26,022 nt of DNA from Ectocarpus siliculosus (Eukaryota > Sar > Phaeophyceae > Ectocarpales > Ectocarpaceae). The first letter of the stretch is position 1. Each line of letters begins with the position of its first letter. The DNA lies in assembly GCA_000310025.1 (NCBI GenBank), contig FN649741.1, positions 7,483,368 to 7,509,389 of the forward strand, read 5' to 3'. This document shows positions 1 through 11,591 of this stretch, piece by piece. A model generated the notes under the pieces. It was not told the origin of the DNA, searched no databases, and saw only the letters and a list, made by a program, of their open reading frames with translations. The position numbers and the translations under genes are program-made.

Positions 1-17
1 GGGGGGGGGGGGGGGGG
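1..17. repeat. G17 homopolymer at left edge
   Basis: Seventeen consecutive G residues open the window. The right edge also ends in a G run, so these are probably places where sequencing or assembly stopped rather than functional elements. Confidence 0.9.
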
Positions 18-2128
18 AGATTCAGCGCAGTAACACTAAATCATCGGCAGGGGATTGTGTCGTCGCCAGGTTTCGAGAGAAAGCGCGCGAGATTTAAGAG
101 ACGCAGATTGACTTGGTACGAGCGGAATCTGTGGCTGTAGAGATAAATTGGTCTTGATTCGCAGGAGGTTGTCTCTTGGAGCTTGAGGAAAACGTTCACG
201 TCAGCCGCTTATGACGAGAAGCTACAGCTGCAACATCTTTGAAGCTGCGTGTGCGAACCCCGGCAACTGCTGTACCCTTACTAGAAACTGTTGTGCTGCA
301 CCTGGTTTTGCTGTTGTTGATGTGCGGCGTATAGGACGGGGTACCCTGCTTTGGCCGGAAATTTCAGGGTGAGTTACCCTTAATCGGCCGCTGCCCTCTC
401 CACGTCAACACTCAACACGGCGGTATGCAACTGCAACTGTGTAGTTTGCTAGGATACAGACGCCACTTAAATCTATTTGTTCAACAACCCAGTTTTGCAA
501 GATTTCTCTCCTTGCAGGCATTTGCCATCTGCACAGCCTTTTGATCAGGTTTCAAAGCGGTGTGCACTTGTGCACCCCACCCGTTCACGCCAGCAATCGC
601 CAATGAAGTTAAATTTATAGCCAAAATTTCTTCGGCCTGAGAGTATTTGAGGACTTCCGGTGTTCTTCAGCTGTGACGAGATACATGCACGGGACGGGCT
701 GTTCCGCAGTTCGTGCCTATGATACAACAGTAGTAGGGCTGTGGCGTCTCGTGAGTTGTTTCGTGAGGAAAGGGCGGCCGGGCCCTGCCCAAGGGTACAG
801 GCATGAACGACAGACCAGCAGGATCGAATTATTCTACGTGACCCCCCGGCGGCTCGTCCGTTAGAGGGGGGCATCCATGGGTGAAAGCGAAAACACCGAC
901 TGAGCGCCGGGAGTATTTGTATGCATTTATGGTACATGTACGTTGTGTGGGGACGGTGACGTGAAAAACAGAACAAAAACAAAGACGAGAACGTGATGTC
1001 GGCAAAACTACTGCTGTTGTCATGGGCGGGGAGCCTCTCTTGTGCTCAAGTGCCGTCGCTGTCTACCAGTCCAACAGGGTGGTCAAGCATGGAACATTTG
1101 GCACACCAGCTGCTGCCTCATGTCTCTCTTGGTATCGACCGGGCTAACCAGCTGCTGACCACTGAAAAGATAAAAGGACTGCAGGTCCTGCTGTCGTTGT
1201 CACCCCAGGAAATTAAGGAATAATAAAAACAAAAACACACACAGAAAGACTACCCATTCGAGATATATAAATACGGTCGAACGGGATGTGGTGGAGCCCA
1301 GGAAATCAAACATCAAGATCGCGTGTATGCGCACTTTTCGCCTACTCTATTCCGGGCGCCAGTCTACGGCTCTGTTCCGGTGTGTGACTGAGAACCAGCC
1401 GGGGTCACACAGGAGGAAGGTTACCACTGGGGTGGTCATCGATCTCCACCTCCCCCCACCCTGCGTACTTCACGTACCATCATGCGCGCATGAATGCACC
1501 ACGTCCTCTTCTTCCTGCTGCCGCTCGCTGTGTTTGAGGGAGGGGATGGATCCACACCCATGGGTATTGGATCGATTCCCGAAGCGATCTCCGACGCAAG
1601 TGATGCCCACTGCCCATGCATTGACCATCAGCCCGCTAGAATACTGCACGGGGGGGTGGAAAGGCTCTGCTCTCTGCTCTGATACGCGAGTGGCGGTCAC
1701 TGCTGTACAGCAGCATACACTGCTGCAGGGCGGAGAAACTCAAAACCGCGTTTCTTACGACGACTCTTACTACTCTATACAGCAACAGCAGTACCTCGAG
1801 GGTGAAGGCTTCTGGAGAAGCGGTGGTGGTGCATTGTACCCTGGTCGTCTTCCCTTCTTCCTCGTTGGATATTCCCAGCATATTCTCCGCAAGCCCAGCC
1901 ATGGTCGGTGACTCCTGCTTAAACGCTGTCTTTTGTGCGTTTTGTGTGAGGCAAAAAGTCTGCTGCGGTTGAATTTGGGAGGGGCATCTGGGGCCACACA
2001 GATGTACCACCGAATAGTCACACTGCTGTCTGCCTCTCTGGGCCTACTGAGTGGTACGTCGTGCACTGCTGTCATCTTGACGCATGGTGTCGTTGGGACC
2101 CGTGTAGCTCGAGCCGAGACATAGAACC
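18..2128. other. No supportable gene; upstream region of FKBP2
   Basis: I find no recognisable protein, tRNA or rRNA on either strand. Reading frames are short and mutually overlapping, and none continues through plausible splice sites into something recognisable. The longest, at about 1288-1911 (+), has no family signature and low-complexity composition. The proximal part should contain the FKBP2 promoter and 5' UTR; I cannot place a TATA box or start site with confidence. Confidence 0.6.
996..1223 (+). CDS. Doubtful small ORF with signal-peptide-like start (75 aa)
   Basis: An ATG at 996 opens a 75-codon frame closed by TAA at 1221-1223. The first residues, MSAKLLLLSWAGSLSCAQ, are Leu-rich and resemble a secretory signal peptide with a plausible cleavage point. 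The rest has no motif I recognise. There is no splice support and no neighbour that explains it. It could be chance, or an exon of a gene whose other parts I cannot see. Confidence 0.15.
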   Translation: MSAKLLLLSWAGSLSCAQVPSLSTSPTGWSSMEHLAHQLLPHVSLGIDRANQLLTTEKIKGLQVLLSLSPQEIKE

Positions 2129-5100
2129 ATGCAGCTGACAGCTTTCTGCCGAGGCTTGCTTGTCGCGGGGTGCTCTCTTTGGGTCACCAATGCCAAGAAG
2201 TGTGGGAGCGGCCAGGATTTGGCAGCGGACGGAACGTTGAGAATTGGCATCATGAGAAAAAAGGTATGCTCTCCGTGGCGTCTAGAAGTACAAAGCAGTC
2301 TCCGTCCCTCTACCCCAACTCCTTGGTATGCGTGGGACGAGTTCCTTCCGTGGCAACCGCGCCCTACCGTACCGTACGGTTTGATTTTACCGCGGACGTA
2401 CGATACAGCATTCGACCCTGCATGGTTTTCTTGTTTGAAACGTGTCGGTTAATCTCTAGATAACTCACCGTCCCCGGGGTCGAAGGGGGTATAACATACT
2501 TCAAGAGACGCGCAATGGCAGCGGGGATACTAATACTGCTTACGACACAAAACACCTTGGAATAGTCTAGAAAACGATCACGACGTGGTGGCGGTGATTG
2601 AAAGTTGGACGTACTTCGGCTACATTGACACTCTCCACCCCCTACATTTACTTCGTCGGTTTAGTCTGCAGGACGAGGAAAACAGTAACAACAGTAGTGC
2701 GCTGTTTCGTGTTGTTCTGTTTGTTGGCATTATTTTTCGTCCCCACGTTGAAAACCTTGCCCAGAGGTGTTGGTAGATGCAGATCGTCACCACCCCAAAT
2801 ATGCCGACCGAAAACAGAAATGACCCCATCTCTCTGTCCAAACGTGATAACAACAAGGCAGAACGCAAAGAAATACTTCTATTTACCAAGCCAAGCACAA
2901 CGTCACATAAACGGAACCAAGAAGACAACCATACCAAAAATCAACTTTGCACTTCATAGAACAGGTGTGCGGCAGCATATTTTTTCTTTTGGTGGTCCCG
3001 TCTGATGAAAACATACCCCCCCTGTAGTTCATATCTGCGTGGCACCCTGCTTCTGAGATCAATTGTTTGCGCCCTTAAGATTTGTGGCTTTAAAGCGGGG
3101 ACGACTGTACATGTTCTTTCGTGGTGGAGTAGCAAGAGTGCAATCTATAATAGAGATCTTCAGTTCGATGGTTTACGGTAGAAGGAGGTTCGTTTGACAG
3201 CGTTGTTATCGCCGGTGCTGCGCGGGCGACATGTGAGTTCCTCGGTGCATCTGAACGTGAGCAGAACATAAAGGGCAAACGGCCGCGTGCGTGACGTCAC
3301 ATGTTGGACTTCCTGAAAAATGTTCAAAAAAAGACCAGGGAGGGGCATTTCAGTCTTCACAAGCAGTTTTAGAATCCTAATTCAGGTCTTGATTTCGAAC
3401 TTGCTCCCGACTTCCAAGACCATCGTCACGGACAGTCCGTCCGCAAACACCCTATTTGCAGATACTGTAGAAAACACGTTCAGTAAGCCTCTGGATCCAA
3501 CGTACCGCAGATTCCGCGATCACTACACGGCAGCAGATTGGGTAGAAGGGCAGACAGACGCGGCATCGCCTAGAAAATGGTACACCAAGAGCAACATCCA
3601 ACCCTTTAAATAGTGGTCCACAAGGGTCACGTTGGGCGTTCGTGCCCTCCCCCTGCTCTACGGTGCTCCCCTCAAGCAAAGCCCACGATCCTACCACCGC
3701 ATCTGGGTCTCCTCTGTACTTTGTACCAACGACAGCTTCATGCTGCGCATACGGTACTTTGGTCTAGCTCGAAATGCACAAGGTGGCCGTAGAGCTGGCG
3801 GGTACGCTGCCGAGACTGCGGAGTGATAAGCCCACCTAACCAACTCATGCCCAGCCGATCGAATACTCCGCGCTGCAGTTGCAGTAACGAACGGTCAAGA
3901 GCAAGAGACGTAGACGCTTACGCGAAAACAGTCCGGAATTTCTATGAAGTGAATCTCATCGTCCGACTCCATGCTGTCGTCTTAATCCAAGAAGACTCAG
4001 CTCGTCGTTCTGACCGCGGGGTCGTGTCTGCAAAGCAAAAACGAGGGTAATCGCGAATCACAGGAGGAGTATGTGTCAGAAAAATATCTGTGGAAGCAAT
4101 AGCAACAACAACAACGACGACAGTTCCGGGAAGTGTAAGAGTCTGGTGATATTCCACGCTTCTTGAAAATGCGAAACTATTTCCTACTCCTCGCGGTTGT
4201 CGAGAATTTCCATGGCTACCCTAACCCATGCTGTTGTTTGATCGCCCCGAAGTATCGATCAAGAAGGAACTTTCAAGCTTGGCCGAGCTGAAGTGTCTCA
4301 AAGGGTAAAGGCATGGTTCCCCTGCATGCACCCAGCGCGGCACGCACACGCAACCAAGGGCACGCAAATTTCAAGCGGCACCTGCCCCCTCTTCGCGTAC
4401 CAGATTGTTTCAACGATGCCCCCCCCCCCCGCCTCCCCCGCCCTGAATCTATCTAAAACCAACGTTGGATCGCTCCTCACCTTCTTGCGGTCTTATCTTG
4501 CAGCCGTTGCGTTGTTGGGGCTCCGGTCTCGTTACGTGTATGTATGCGCATACACCACAAAGGCGGACTCTAGTTCTTACACCACGTCGGAACTGAGCAC
4601 CTGTGCCTAAGGCCAACTTCTTAATTTTGAGTTTTCCGAGGCTCGATTTATTTGCTGCCGAGTTCTTGCGTGCGGGCGCGTTCTATCCTTCTTACGTAAA
4701 GATTGAGCAGCTTCTGCGTTGACCAAGTGCAAATACTGACAACTTCGTCTTGCTTGCTCCGGACAACTTTTGGCGCCAACACAGAATTGTACCAAGAAGA
4801 GCACCGGTGGAGACCAACTGGTCATGCACTACACAGGTGACATGTTACTGTAGTCTAAGTTCATCGTGTATTTGAAGGCGGATGAACTTACCCAACCGGG
4901 GTCGTGCTAGGACATCCGCCATCAGAGTTAACAAAACAGGGACCCGGCCTGGTCTTTCGCAAAGTTCCAGCTCCATCTTCTACCACTGCTACTGTCTATT
5001 TTCTGCCCCGCCTTTTGACCCATCGTTCGGGCTGAACCTGGCCCGCGTCACCACTCTGCGTCAATTTGCCGGGGTACCGCGAAGCTTCCAAGGTCCTTGA

Positions 5101-5993
5101 CATTGTACAATAGTGTAACCTAGCGCCATCTCGCTCCCTCCGTCGACATCATCTCTTATCACGGGCACCCGTCTTGACCCTCATCAACTCAGGGGTACTC
5201 TTCAGGGACTGTCAGGAGTTCGATTCCTCGCGTGATCGTGAGCCCTTCACTTTCACCATCGGTGTTGGGGAAGTCATCAAGGGTTGGGATGAAGGCAAGC
5301 TTTCCGCGTCTTCTGTTTCTGAGTATTTCTACGAGGGCCCAACTTGGTGTGGAGCAGCGGGTGTCGCTATGGCCCTTTCGTTCCCTGTCTCTTGCTTTAT
5401 TTTTCCTCGAGCGTCCTTACGCTGGCCATTGAAGCAGAGCGTGCAGTTGAGCGAGAAGGATGGAAAGGGCCCGCTATGGAGTCACTCCTATCAGCGTGTG
5501 TTCTTGCCAGTTCACACAGAAACAGGCAATAGATGCCGTTGTAGCCGTTGGTGCGGACGTCATTTGTAGTGGGTTGTCTAGCGGTCTTATTTTGTTCTTC
5601 AACTTGTGACAAGCATGTGAGCGTGCTCAGGCAGAATGCATACCGAATGCTGTGGCCAGCGGCTACTGATGTTGCCCGGGTTAGTCTACCCAGATTGAGC
5701 GCGCGAACATTCGATATTGCCACACACGACATAGTGTAGTAGAGAGGACCGAGATGTGCTCGTTGGCGGCACGGAAGATAGACGGACTCGTCTCTGCTCA
5801 TCATGACCCCGCATCGCCTCGGGCGACCCGTTCAATGCGTGCGCAATTAGGGCTTCTCGGCATGTGCGAGGGAGACAGAAGACGCCTGACCATACCGAGC
5901 GATATCGCTTACGGCGAACGAGGAGCAGGGCCGGACATTCCTCCAGGCGCAACGTTGGTCTTCGATGTGGAGTTGCTGAAAATTGTTGACTGA
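2129..5993 (+). CDS. FKBP2: FKBP-type peptidyl-prolyl cis-trans isomerase, secreted/ER type (FKBP2/FKBP13-like), 4 exons
   Basis: Exons: 2129-2263, 4785-4836, 5193-5294, 5851-5993. They join in phases 0, 1 and 1 to give 143 aa. Residues 1-22 form a signal peptide ([22 protein letters not shown]), followed by the LRIGI strand typical of FKBP2 just before the domain. The FKBP domain then runs to the end: [77 protein letters not shown]. Pocket residues of the family are present (Tyr in HYTG, Phe-Asp in EFDSS, Val-Ile and Trp in GEVIKGW, Tyr in AYGERG, Phe in LVFDVEL). The family catalyses prolyl isomerisation and binds FK506; the signal peptide places this member in the ER or secretory path. The length is usual for FKBP2. 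The protein ends in KIVD, with no HDEL/KDEL-like signal. Intron 1 (2264-4784) contains a repeat copy; intron 3 has a GC donor. The least certain join is the exon 2 acceptor, because that segment is about one residue shorter than in the relatives I recall. Confidence 0.92.
3477..4230 (-). repeat. Dispersed repeat copy A (shorter, degenerate) in FKBP2 intron 1
   Basis: This stretch is the inverted, diverged counterpart of 11173-12286. The best block is a perfect 29-base match between 3542-3570 and the reverse complement of 12203-12231. Further collinear blocks are around 3612-3640, 3640-3790, 3861-3900, 3948-4020, the (CAA)n tract near 4098-4118, and 4160-4230. Copy A lacks the segment matching about 11250-11500. 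The strand given is that matching the coding sense of copy B. Frames here are broken, so this is a relic. It is probably a transposon remnant; the family is not recognised. Confidence 0.82.
5295..5850 (+). other. GC-AG intron 3 of FKBP2
   Basis: The upstream exon ends in ...GATGAAG and the intron begins GCAAGC, the usual context of a GC donor; it ends in AATTAG. This is the only join seen that keeps the conserved sequence [11 protein letters not shown] without gap or frameshift: codon G|GG, phase 1. No GT donor nearby fits. Confidence 0.85.
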
Positions 5994-6547
5994 TAGGTGG
6001 CACCACCCCCGGAGGAGATGGAGATGGAGGAACTATGTACGGGGTGTCCGGCGGTCGGTATTTTTTATGGAGCTTCTGGGGGTTGGACAAATGGTCACCC
6101 ACCGGACTGCATTTCTACATTTGCGTGTGGAGTTTGTGAACGCACTACTCAAGATTTATTATTTTGCGGTTCAATTGATGGAATCGCGCGCGCGTTGCGG
6201 GGGAACAATGATACGTACCGGAGCATGGAGAACGTTCCCATGGGCACAGAAGGTTCTTGTCTCCGGGTGAGACAAAGATATTCTTTCGGGGAATGGGGGC
6301 GGAGGCCGAAACAAAGGCTACCAGCCGTGCGGCGGCGAAACAGGCAGCAGCACTCGCAGCCGATCGGTGCAGCCCGGGCCCAAGCCGCAGGTGCCGCGGG
6401 TTCACCCGCCGAAATGAGCCCTTCGTCGGCCAGGGGGGTCAGCCCGGACGGCGGAACCTACGATTTCGGCGGTGGTGGAGCTTACGGTGATGGCGCGAGA
6501 TACTTTGTTGGTGGAGCCGATGCCGGGAGTGCCGGAGTTCGCCCGGG

Positions 6548-6727
6548 ATGAAGTGTGCTACGTCAAAACAGTTCGACCCGGAAATTGTGGGCGTACTGCG
6601 CAAGATGATGGAGGAGGAAGAACCCAGGTCGCTGTATGACCAAAATACACAGATCACGATTTTTGTTTGTGGCACCGACGCCGACATCGGTTGGATTGGT
6701 AATTTTTTGGTGGCATTCGGATGCTAA
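6548..6727 (+). CDS. Doubtful small ORF downstream of FKBP2 (59 aa)
   Basis: An ATG at 6548 opens 59 codons, starting MKCATSKQFDPEIVGVLRKM and followed by an acidic MEEEE patch, ending at TAA 6725-6727. The first half looks like a helical, charged segment. It follows a GC-rich block (about 6290-6550) whose + frame is Ala/Gly/Ser-rich and coding-like. The two could be parts of one short gene, or both could lie in the FKBP2 3' UTR. No family recognised. Confidence 0.15.
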   Translation: MKCATSKQFDPEIVGVLRKMMEEEEPRSLYDQNTQITIFVCGTDADIGWIGNFLVAFGC

Positions 6728-7956
6728 ATGTACAATCTGGGGGGTGGAGTGGAGGATAATATGATTGAATATGTAGCAACACCAACATCTGTTATTGGTT
6801 TGGACTTGGATCTTTTAAGTCTCAGATGCAATTTTTTCTGTTGTTTCGACGACCGATTCGAGGTTTTATTTTAGGATGAGGTGCAAATCTGCGTTTTGCC
6901 TGCGGATTCTGGTAAGAATCGAGAGAAATGTTGGAATAGGGAGGCTTTTACCAGACAACCAGTAGCCTTCTCGAGGATATTAACCTCGGTTTTACTGGGG
7001 GGTACGGAACTGGGTTGGGGGTTAGGTTAGGGGTAGGAAACCCCCCTCTCTATTTGTTGATTGATTGATTTATAATCTTATTCTCGCGGAGGCGGTCCCA
7101 GAACAGTAAGTGGGGTCAAAATCGAATATCGGTCTGAGAATTTCCGCGACAGACACCAAAGCCTATAGGGCTTCAGAATATCAATGTTGTGGTATTGTTT
7201 GTGGGGGAGCGCATCGCGCGGAACCCGTGTGCGTCGTGCTCTGCGTGTGACGCACTGCCGTATTCGGAGGAAATCGAAGGTTGGTTGTGGTGAGGTGCAG
7301 AGTGCAACGTTTCGTACTCAGCGCTGAATTGGTGTTGTGTTATGGTAAGTGCCCGAGAAACGCGCACGGCAACAGATATTTTTTGTCCAGAAAAAACAAC
7401 CGAGGAAGTGGACGTCGAACTTTAGGGGTATACGTATACAAGTGTGCGCTGGTGACGAAAAGGTGGTGGCCGTACGTATGTGTCGATTGCCTATTGTATG
7501 ACAGCCGAATGTAAAAACAGCAGTGGCATCGACTTCCAGGATCGAAGTGTTTGTTGTTCCAGGGCATCAGGGCATCTCTACTTTGTGCTTATTCTTGTTG
7601 TTTCGTGTGCTGCGAAGATCGCGAGGGGCCTTAGGCTGCGTAGGTGATGCTTGGCATGACAGACAGCTTTACCAACACGATAAGGAAATATTTTGGTAGC
7701 TTCGCGGGTCGCCTTTGTGAAAAATTAGGTCGTGGTGAGCTCCTGGCCCTTTCTTTACGGCCCAGTTCGAGGCTGCCCATCACACCTGGCGGTACGTGTA
7801 TATCACTCCTGACACACCCGAAGCGCACTATGGTGCATCTCACATTTTTTGGGGTAGTTGCTTATGACCGCGGAAGGCGTCCGTTTCAGCTGGACCACAA
7901 TGGACATTAGAAGGTACTGAGCGGAGAACGCAACGGTTTTTAGCGTGTGAAGATAG

Positions 7957-7984
7957 CAACAACAACAACAACAGCAACAGCAAC
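7957..7984. repeat. (CAA/CAG)n microsatellite
   Basis: CAA units interspersed with CAG, just downstream of the AGA stop codon on the minus strand, probably in its 3' UTR. The same motif class occurs inside the dispersed repeat copies. Confidence 0.9.
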
Positions 7985-8061
7985 GGAGAACTGTACCGAT
8001 TGACTTCGCGACACGAGCATCTACGGGCCTTACAGTATCCATCTGCTGCACCGGCAACGAT

Positions 8062-11000
8062 CTACGATTCAGCCCCCTGGGAGGGCATTTTTCGAAAGCG
8101 GGCGCAAACTTCGTCGTCAACCTTGACCGCCTGGGCGACCTGCGGAGAGTCGTACCCGGGAGATTGGTACGAGTATGCAAACGAAAGACCGTGGCGAGCT
8201 GCGCCATGAACCCCTGCTTTGTTGGCGCACACCAAGGCCCCTCCAAACGTGGGGTAAAACCTGGCATTGATTCACGAGGGGATGTGGCGCTGCGTTACAA
8301 ACAAGTAGGGCGTTGTTGTCTAGAGGAGTGTGCGTCTCAGGAAGAAATGATCTCACTCGAGCGAACACGAGCGGGGCAGCAAGACACTCCACATGTTGTA
8401 ACTTGAGGGCAAGGTGAGTGGAAAACTTCAGCCGTCAGGACCTTCAGCTTCGGGAAACAACGAAACAACCACAATTTTTACTAACAAACAAACCAAAGCC
8501 AAACGAAAGGTGGGGATCTCAAGACAAGCCATTCTTGTTGATCGAAATTGCGATGGATAACCACCGTGTTTTTGTATTAATCAGGTTGTTGGGGACCTCC
8601 ACACTCACCGCACGATCCTGCACAGTGCGTCGGCACATGCATCTTGTGGGGAGAAACCCGCACGCATGCTCTCCACAGCTCGGAAAGAGGGTAAAAACCT
8701 GCGGGCAGATTCCGCAAAGCCAACGAGAACCGACGACACGGACACAAAAGGCGGATTGGGCCGGGTTAAAAAGCTAGACTTGCGAGCACGCTGAAGTGCA
8801 TTGTCCGTGTTGGTGTCGCAGAAACAGCTGAGACGTTGAAAGAATCGTGGCCAGCACTTACCCCCCTCGCGACCCAAAGAAAAAAGTGCTGTGTGAGCAT
8901 CTCCATGGACGTGCAAACGTACCTCATCATGACGTCACCATCTCCTGTTGCCGCAGCAGATCCGACGTCGTTATCTGCGTAACAACCCGCCCCGGCGATT
9001 GGGCTGTCTCCAACCCGACCGGGGATCTTGTTCGCGGCCCCGTTGGTGGTTGTACCGCACGCGAGGTCACCGCGCTCATCCACAGCGATGATACCGATTG
9101 TGTCATGATTGTCTTCGGAGATGAGCAATCGAGCAGGATCTCGGGAGCGCTGTAACCAGGAACGGTCATCAAACCTACTCCATGTATTCCGATCAGCGTA
9201 CGCAGCCGCTTGTTGGCTGCCATGCTTTCCGAGCGCAGCAATACTCGAATCGGCACCAACGGCTGATGGCGTGGAGGGTGGGTCATACGGAGGACACGTA
9301 TCTCCGGCCCCGGCGAATCTGTAGTAGTTGGGCTGGCAAGATTTTTCCTTCCAGGCCTGGTACGCCTTGTGCGAATCGTCCGTACTGAGGTCGTCCTCTT
9401 CGATGCCTATCATTTTCGCAAATAGCGTAGCCCCCTCACCTGCCAGCATTGTGTGTGCCGTGTGCTGCGAGAATGGTGGGGGATAGGTGTAGCGATATTC
9501 AAGTGAGACGAACGAAGCTACACGCAGAAAACAATCACGCGGCGGAAATATATGGCTGGATCGGGACTGCTCGTCCGTCAGTGTGTGGTTAGGCGGTCTT
9601 GTCGCAGACGCTCGAGGAAAATTGCGTAAGTCCTCAATTGTGGAAGGTCTAGGCCTAGTTGGGCAGGGTTGTTCAGCAGCAAGCCATGCGCTGCGAGGAA
9701 CTCCACGAAACATGGGATCGGGAACCTTGCACCAAGGACGACAAGGATGCAATTTCTAGATGGAGTTTCCGCCGCAGTAGCCATTCACAAGTTTCAAGAG
9801 ATGGCCACGGCTATCGCAGCGTTCAAATGCTTTGAAAGAGTGGTTGTTGCGTCGAGAAGTAGGAGGAGCGCACAGGCGGGCGAAGATGTGTTCTCACCTC
9901 CATCACAGCTCTAGCCACAGTAGCGGCGTTTTTTATTCTCCGAAGATACCCCACAGCACCAACGCTGTGTGATGGCCCGTACATGACCATTGAATCGAGG
10001 GTGACTTCGTCGGAAGCATCTGGACGGCCGCCATACCCTTTTGAAGCCAACCACAAACGGACATAATTAGGTTTTCTCGTCAAGGAACCAGCATCTCACA
10101 AAACGTAATTTCCGGTTCGATCAAACGTCGGATTCCAAGCCGTTGACATGCACATGTTTTGAGCCCGCTTTGTTCACGATGACATCTGACGATGTTGTAC
10201 ATTGCCTCCACATCACTGAATGCGAAAATAAAGCGCGCCTACACGTGTGTCCTACGTGGGACACCAAACGAGCGATGCCAACGTACAGTATGCGTGTGAC
10301 GGGATGCTGCTGGACGAGATGTGAGAGCACACGTCTAAAAAGTGCAATTCTTCTTCAAGTAGACATCTCACCCACACTCCCTCCGCACTGAATGTCTTCG
10401 CACGTGTTGCATCCCTGGCATTTCACAACGAGCGGCCGGTGGGGCACAACGGTAACAAGAGACCAACAACGGAAGAGGATTTAGCCATGCTTATCCTGGG
10501 GATTGACTCGGAAAGAGGGGGTTGAGGTCGGTGTTATTTGCTTCGCCAACTCAGCCATACTTCGGGCTCTGGTCCACTGCTGCATGTGTTTGGGGGATAA
10601 CTCACGGAAACTCTCAAGCGAGAGACGGCACCCTGCTTGTTGTCCTTGGGTGCTATCCACCCCACAGGTACAGCAGTAGTCAAGAAGGTAAACCGTAGCG
10701 GGGGGGGGTGATACTAAGCGTCATGTACTACAGCACATCGGCATATTATGTAGTCAAGTACATCATCATCGTACAGAACGCGCCACCACTTAATAACTTA
10801 ACAGTTAAGAACTTGAGCCTCAAAAAATCCAAAATCTAAGAACATGGCCATAAGAACATGTGCTCAGTTCTGACGTCGTATAAGAACTAGAACCCGCCTT
10901 GGTAGTGTACCAATGCTCACACAGATAAGAACGGAGCCCAAAACACGGGCGGCTGCAAGATAACAACGCGAGATAAGGTGGCGGGGGTGACCCCAACAGC

Positions 11001-11546
11001 AGTTAGTTTCAGATTCGAGGGGTGGGGGGGGGGGAGGGGCACCCCTTGAAATATTCTTGCACGTGCCGAGGGAGGGGGGTGACCGATGTACACACAGTGT
11101 ACCCCCCTCTGCGAGGCATTTCGTGTGCTCGTGGTGCTGGGTGCGTTCCACGCTGCATGTATGCTGATCACGCAATGGGTTGGGGCAGCCATGGAAATTC
11201 TTGACAGCCGCGAGGAGTACCGGTTTCGCCTTTTCGAGAAGTGCGGCATGGCGATGACTGTTGGTCGTTCGGGCGATGACCGAATCAACGTGGAGGGTTT
11301 GGACAAACCGTATACCTTCATGGACGCCGAGAACTCCAGCGATGACGAGGGACCTCTAGAGTCTGGGGAGGGTGCGGGGGGAGGGGGTGACCAAAGGTTT
11401 GAGGGAGACGGAGACACCAGCAGGGAGGGCATGGAGGACGGCGGGTCCAGCGACGAAGACGATCACGGCAAGTTGGATGTTCACCAGACTCTCTGTATTT
11501 TGTCGTTGTTGTTGCCGTTGCTGTTGCTGTTGCTGTTGCTGTTGCT

Positions 11547-11591
<45 letters not shown>

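Larger units (their letters stand above)
5994..8061. other. Convergent intergenic region between FKBP2 and AGA
   Basis: The two flanking genes point toward each other, so this space must hold both 3' UTRs and polyadenylation sites. Weak frames exist (about 5997-6551 and 7647-7910 on +), but none shows a known family or clear splice joins. A G/T-rich patch near 7010-7035 contains two short TTAGG-like words, too few to be telomeric. The part nearest AGA carries a CAA/CAG microsatellite. Confidence 0.55.

Noticed and set aside
1288-1911. 207-codon + frame upstream of FKBP2
   Set aside because: Low-complexity Ser/Cys/His composition, no ATG-supported conserved region, equally long frames on the opposite strand.
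7010-7035. Telomere-like TTAGG words
   Set aside because: Only two imperfect words in a G/T-rich patch, no array.
9465-9752. N-terminal extension of AGA exon 4 in an open frame
   Set aside because: Exon 3 joins at HTAHTM by a clean phase-0 acceptor, matching the AGA family; the upstream residues are translated intron.
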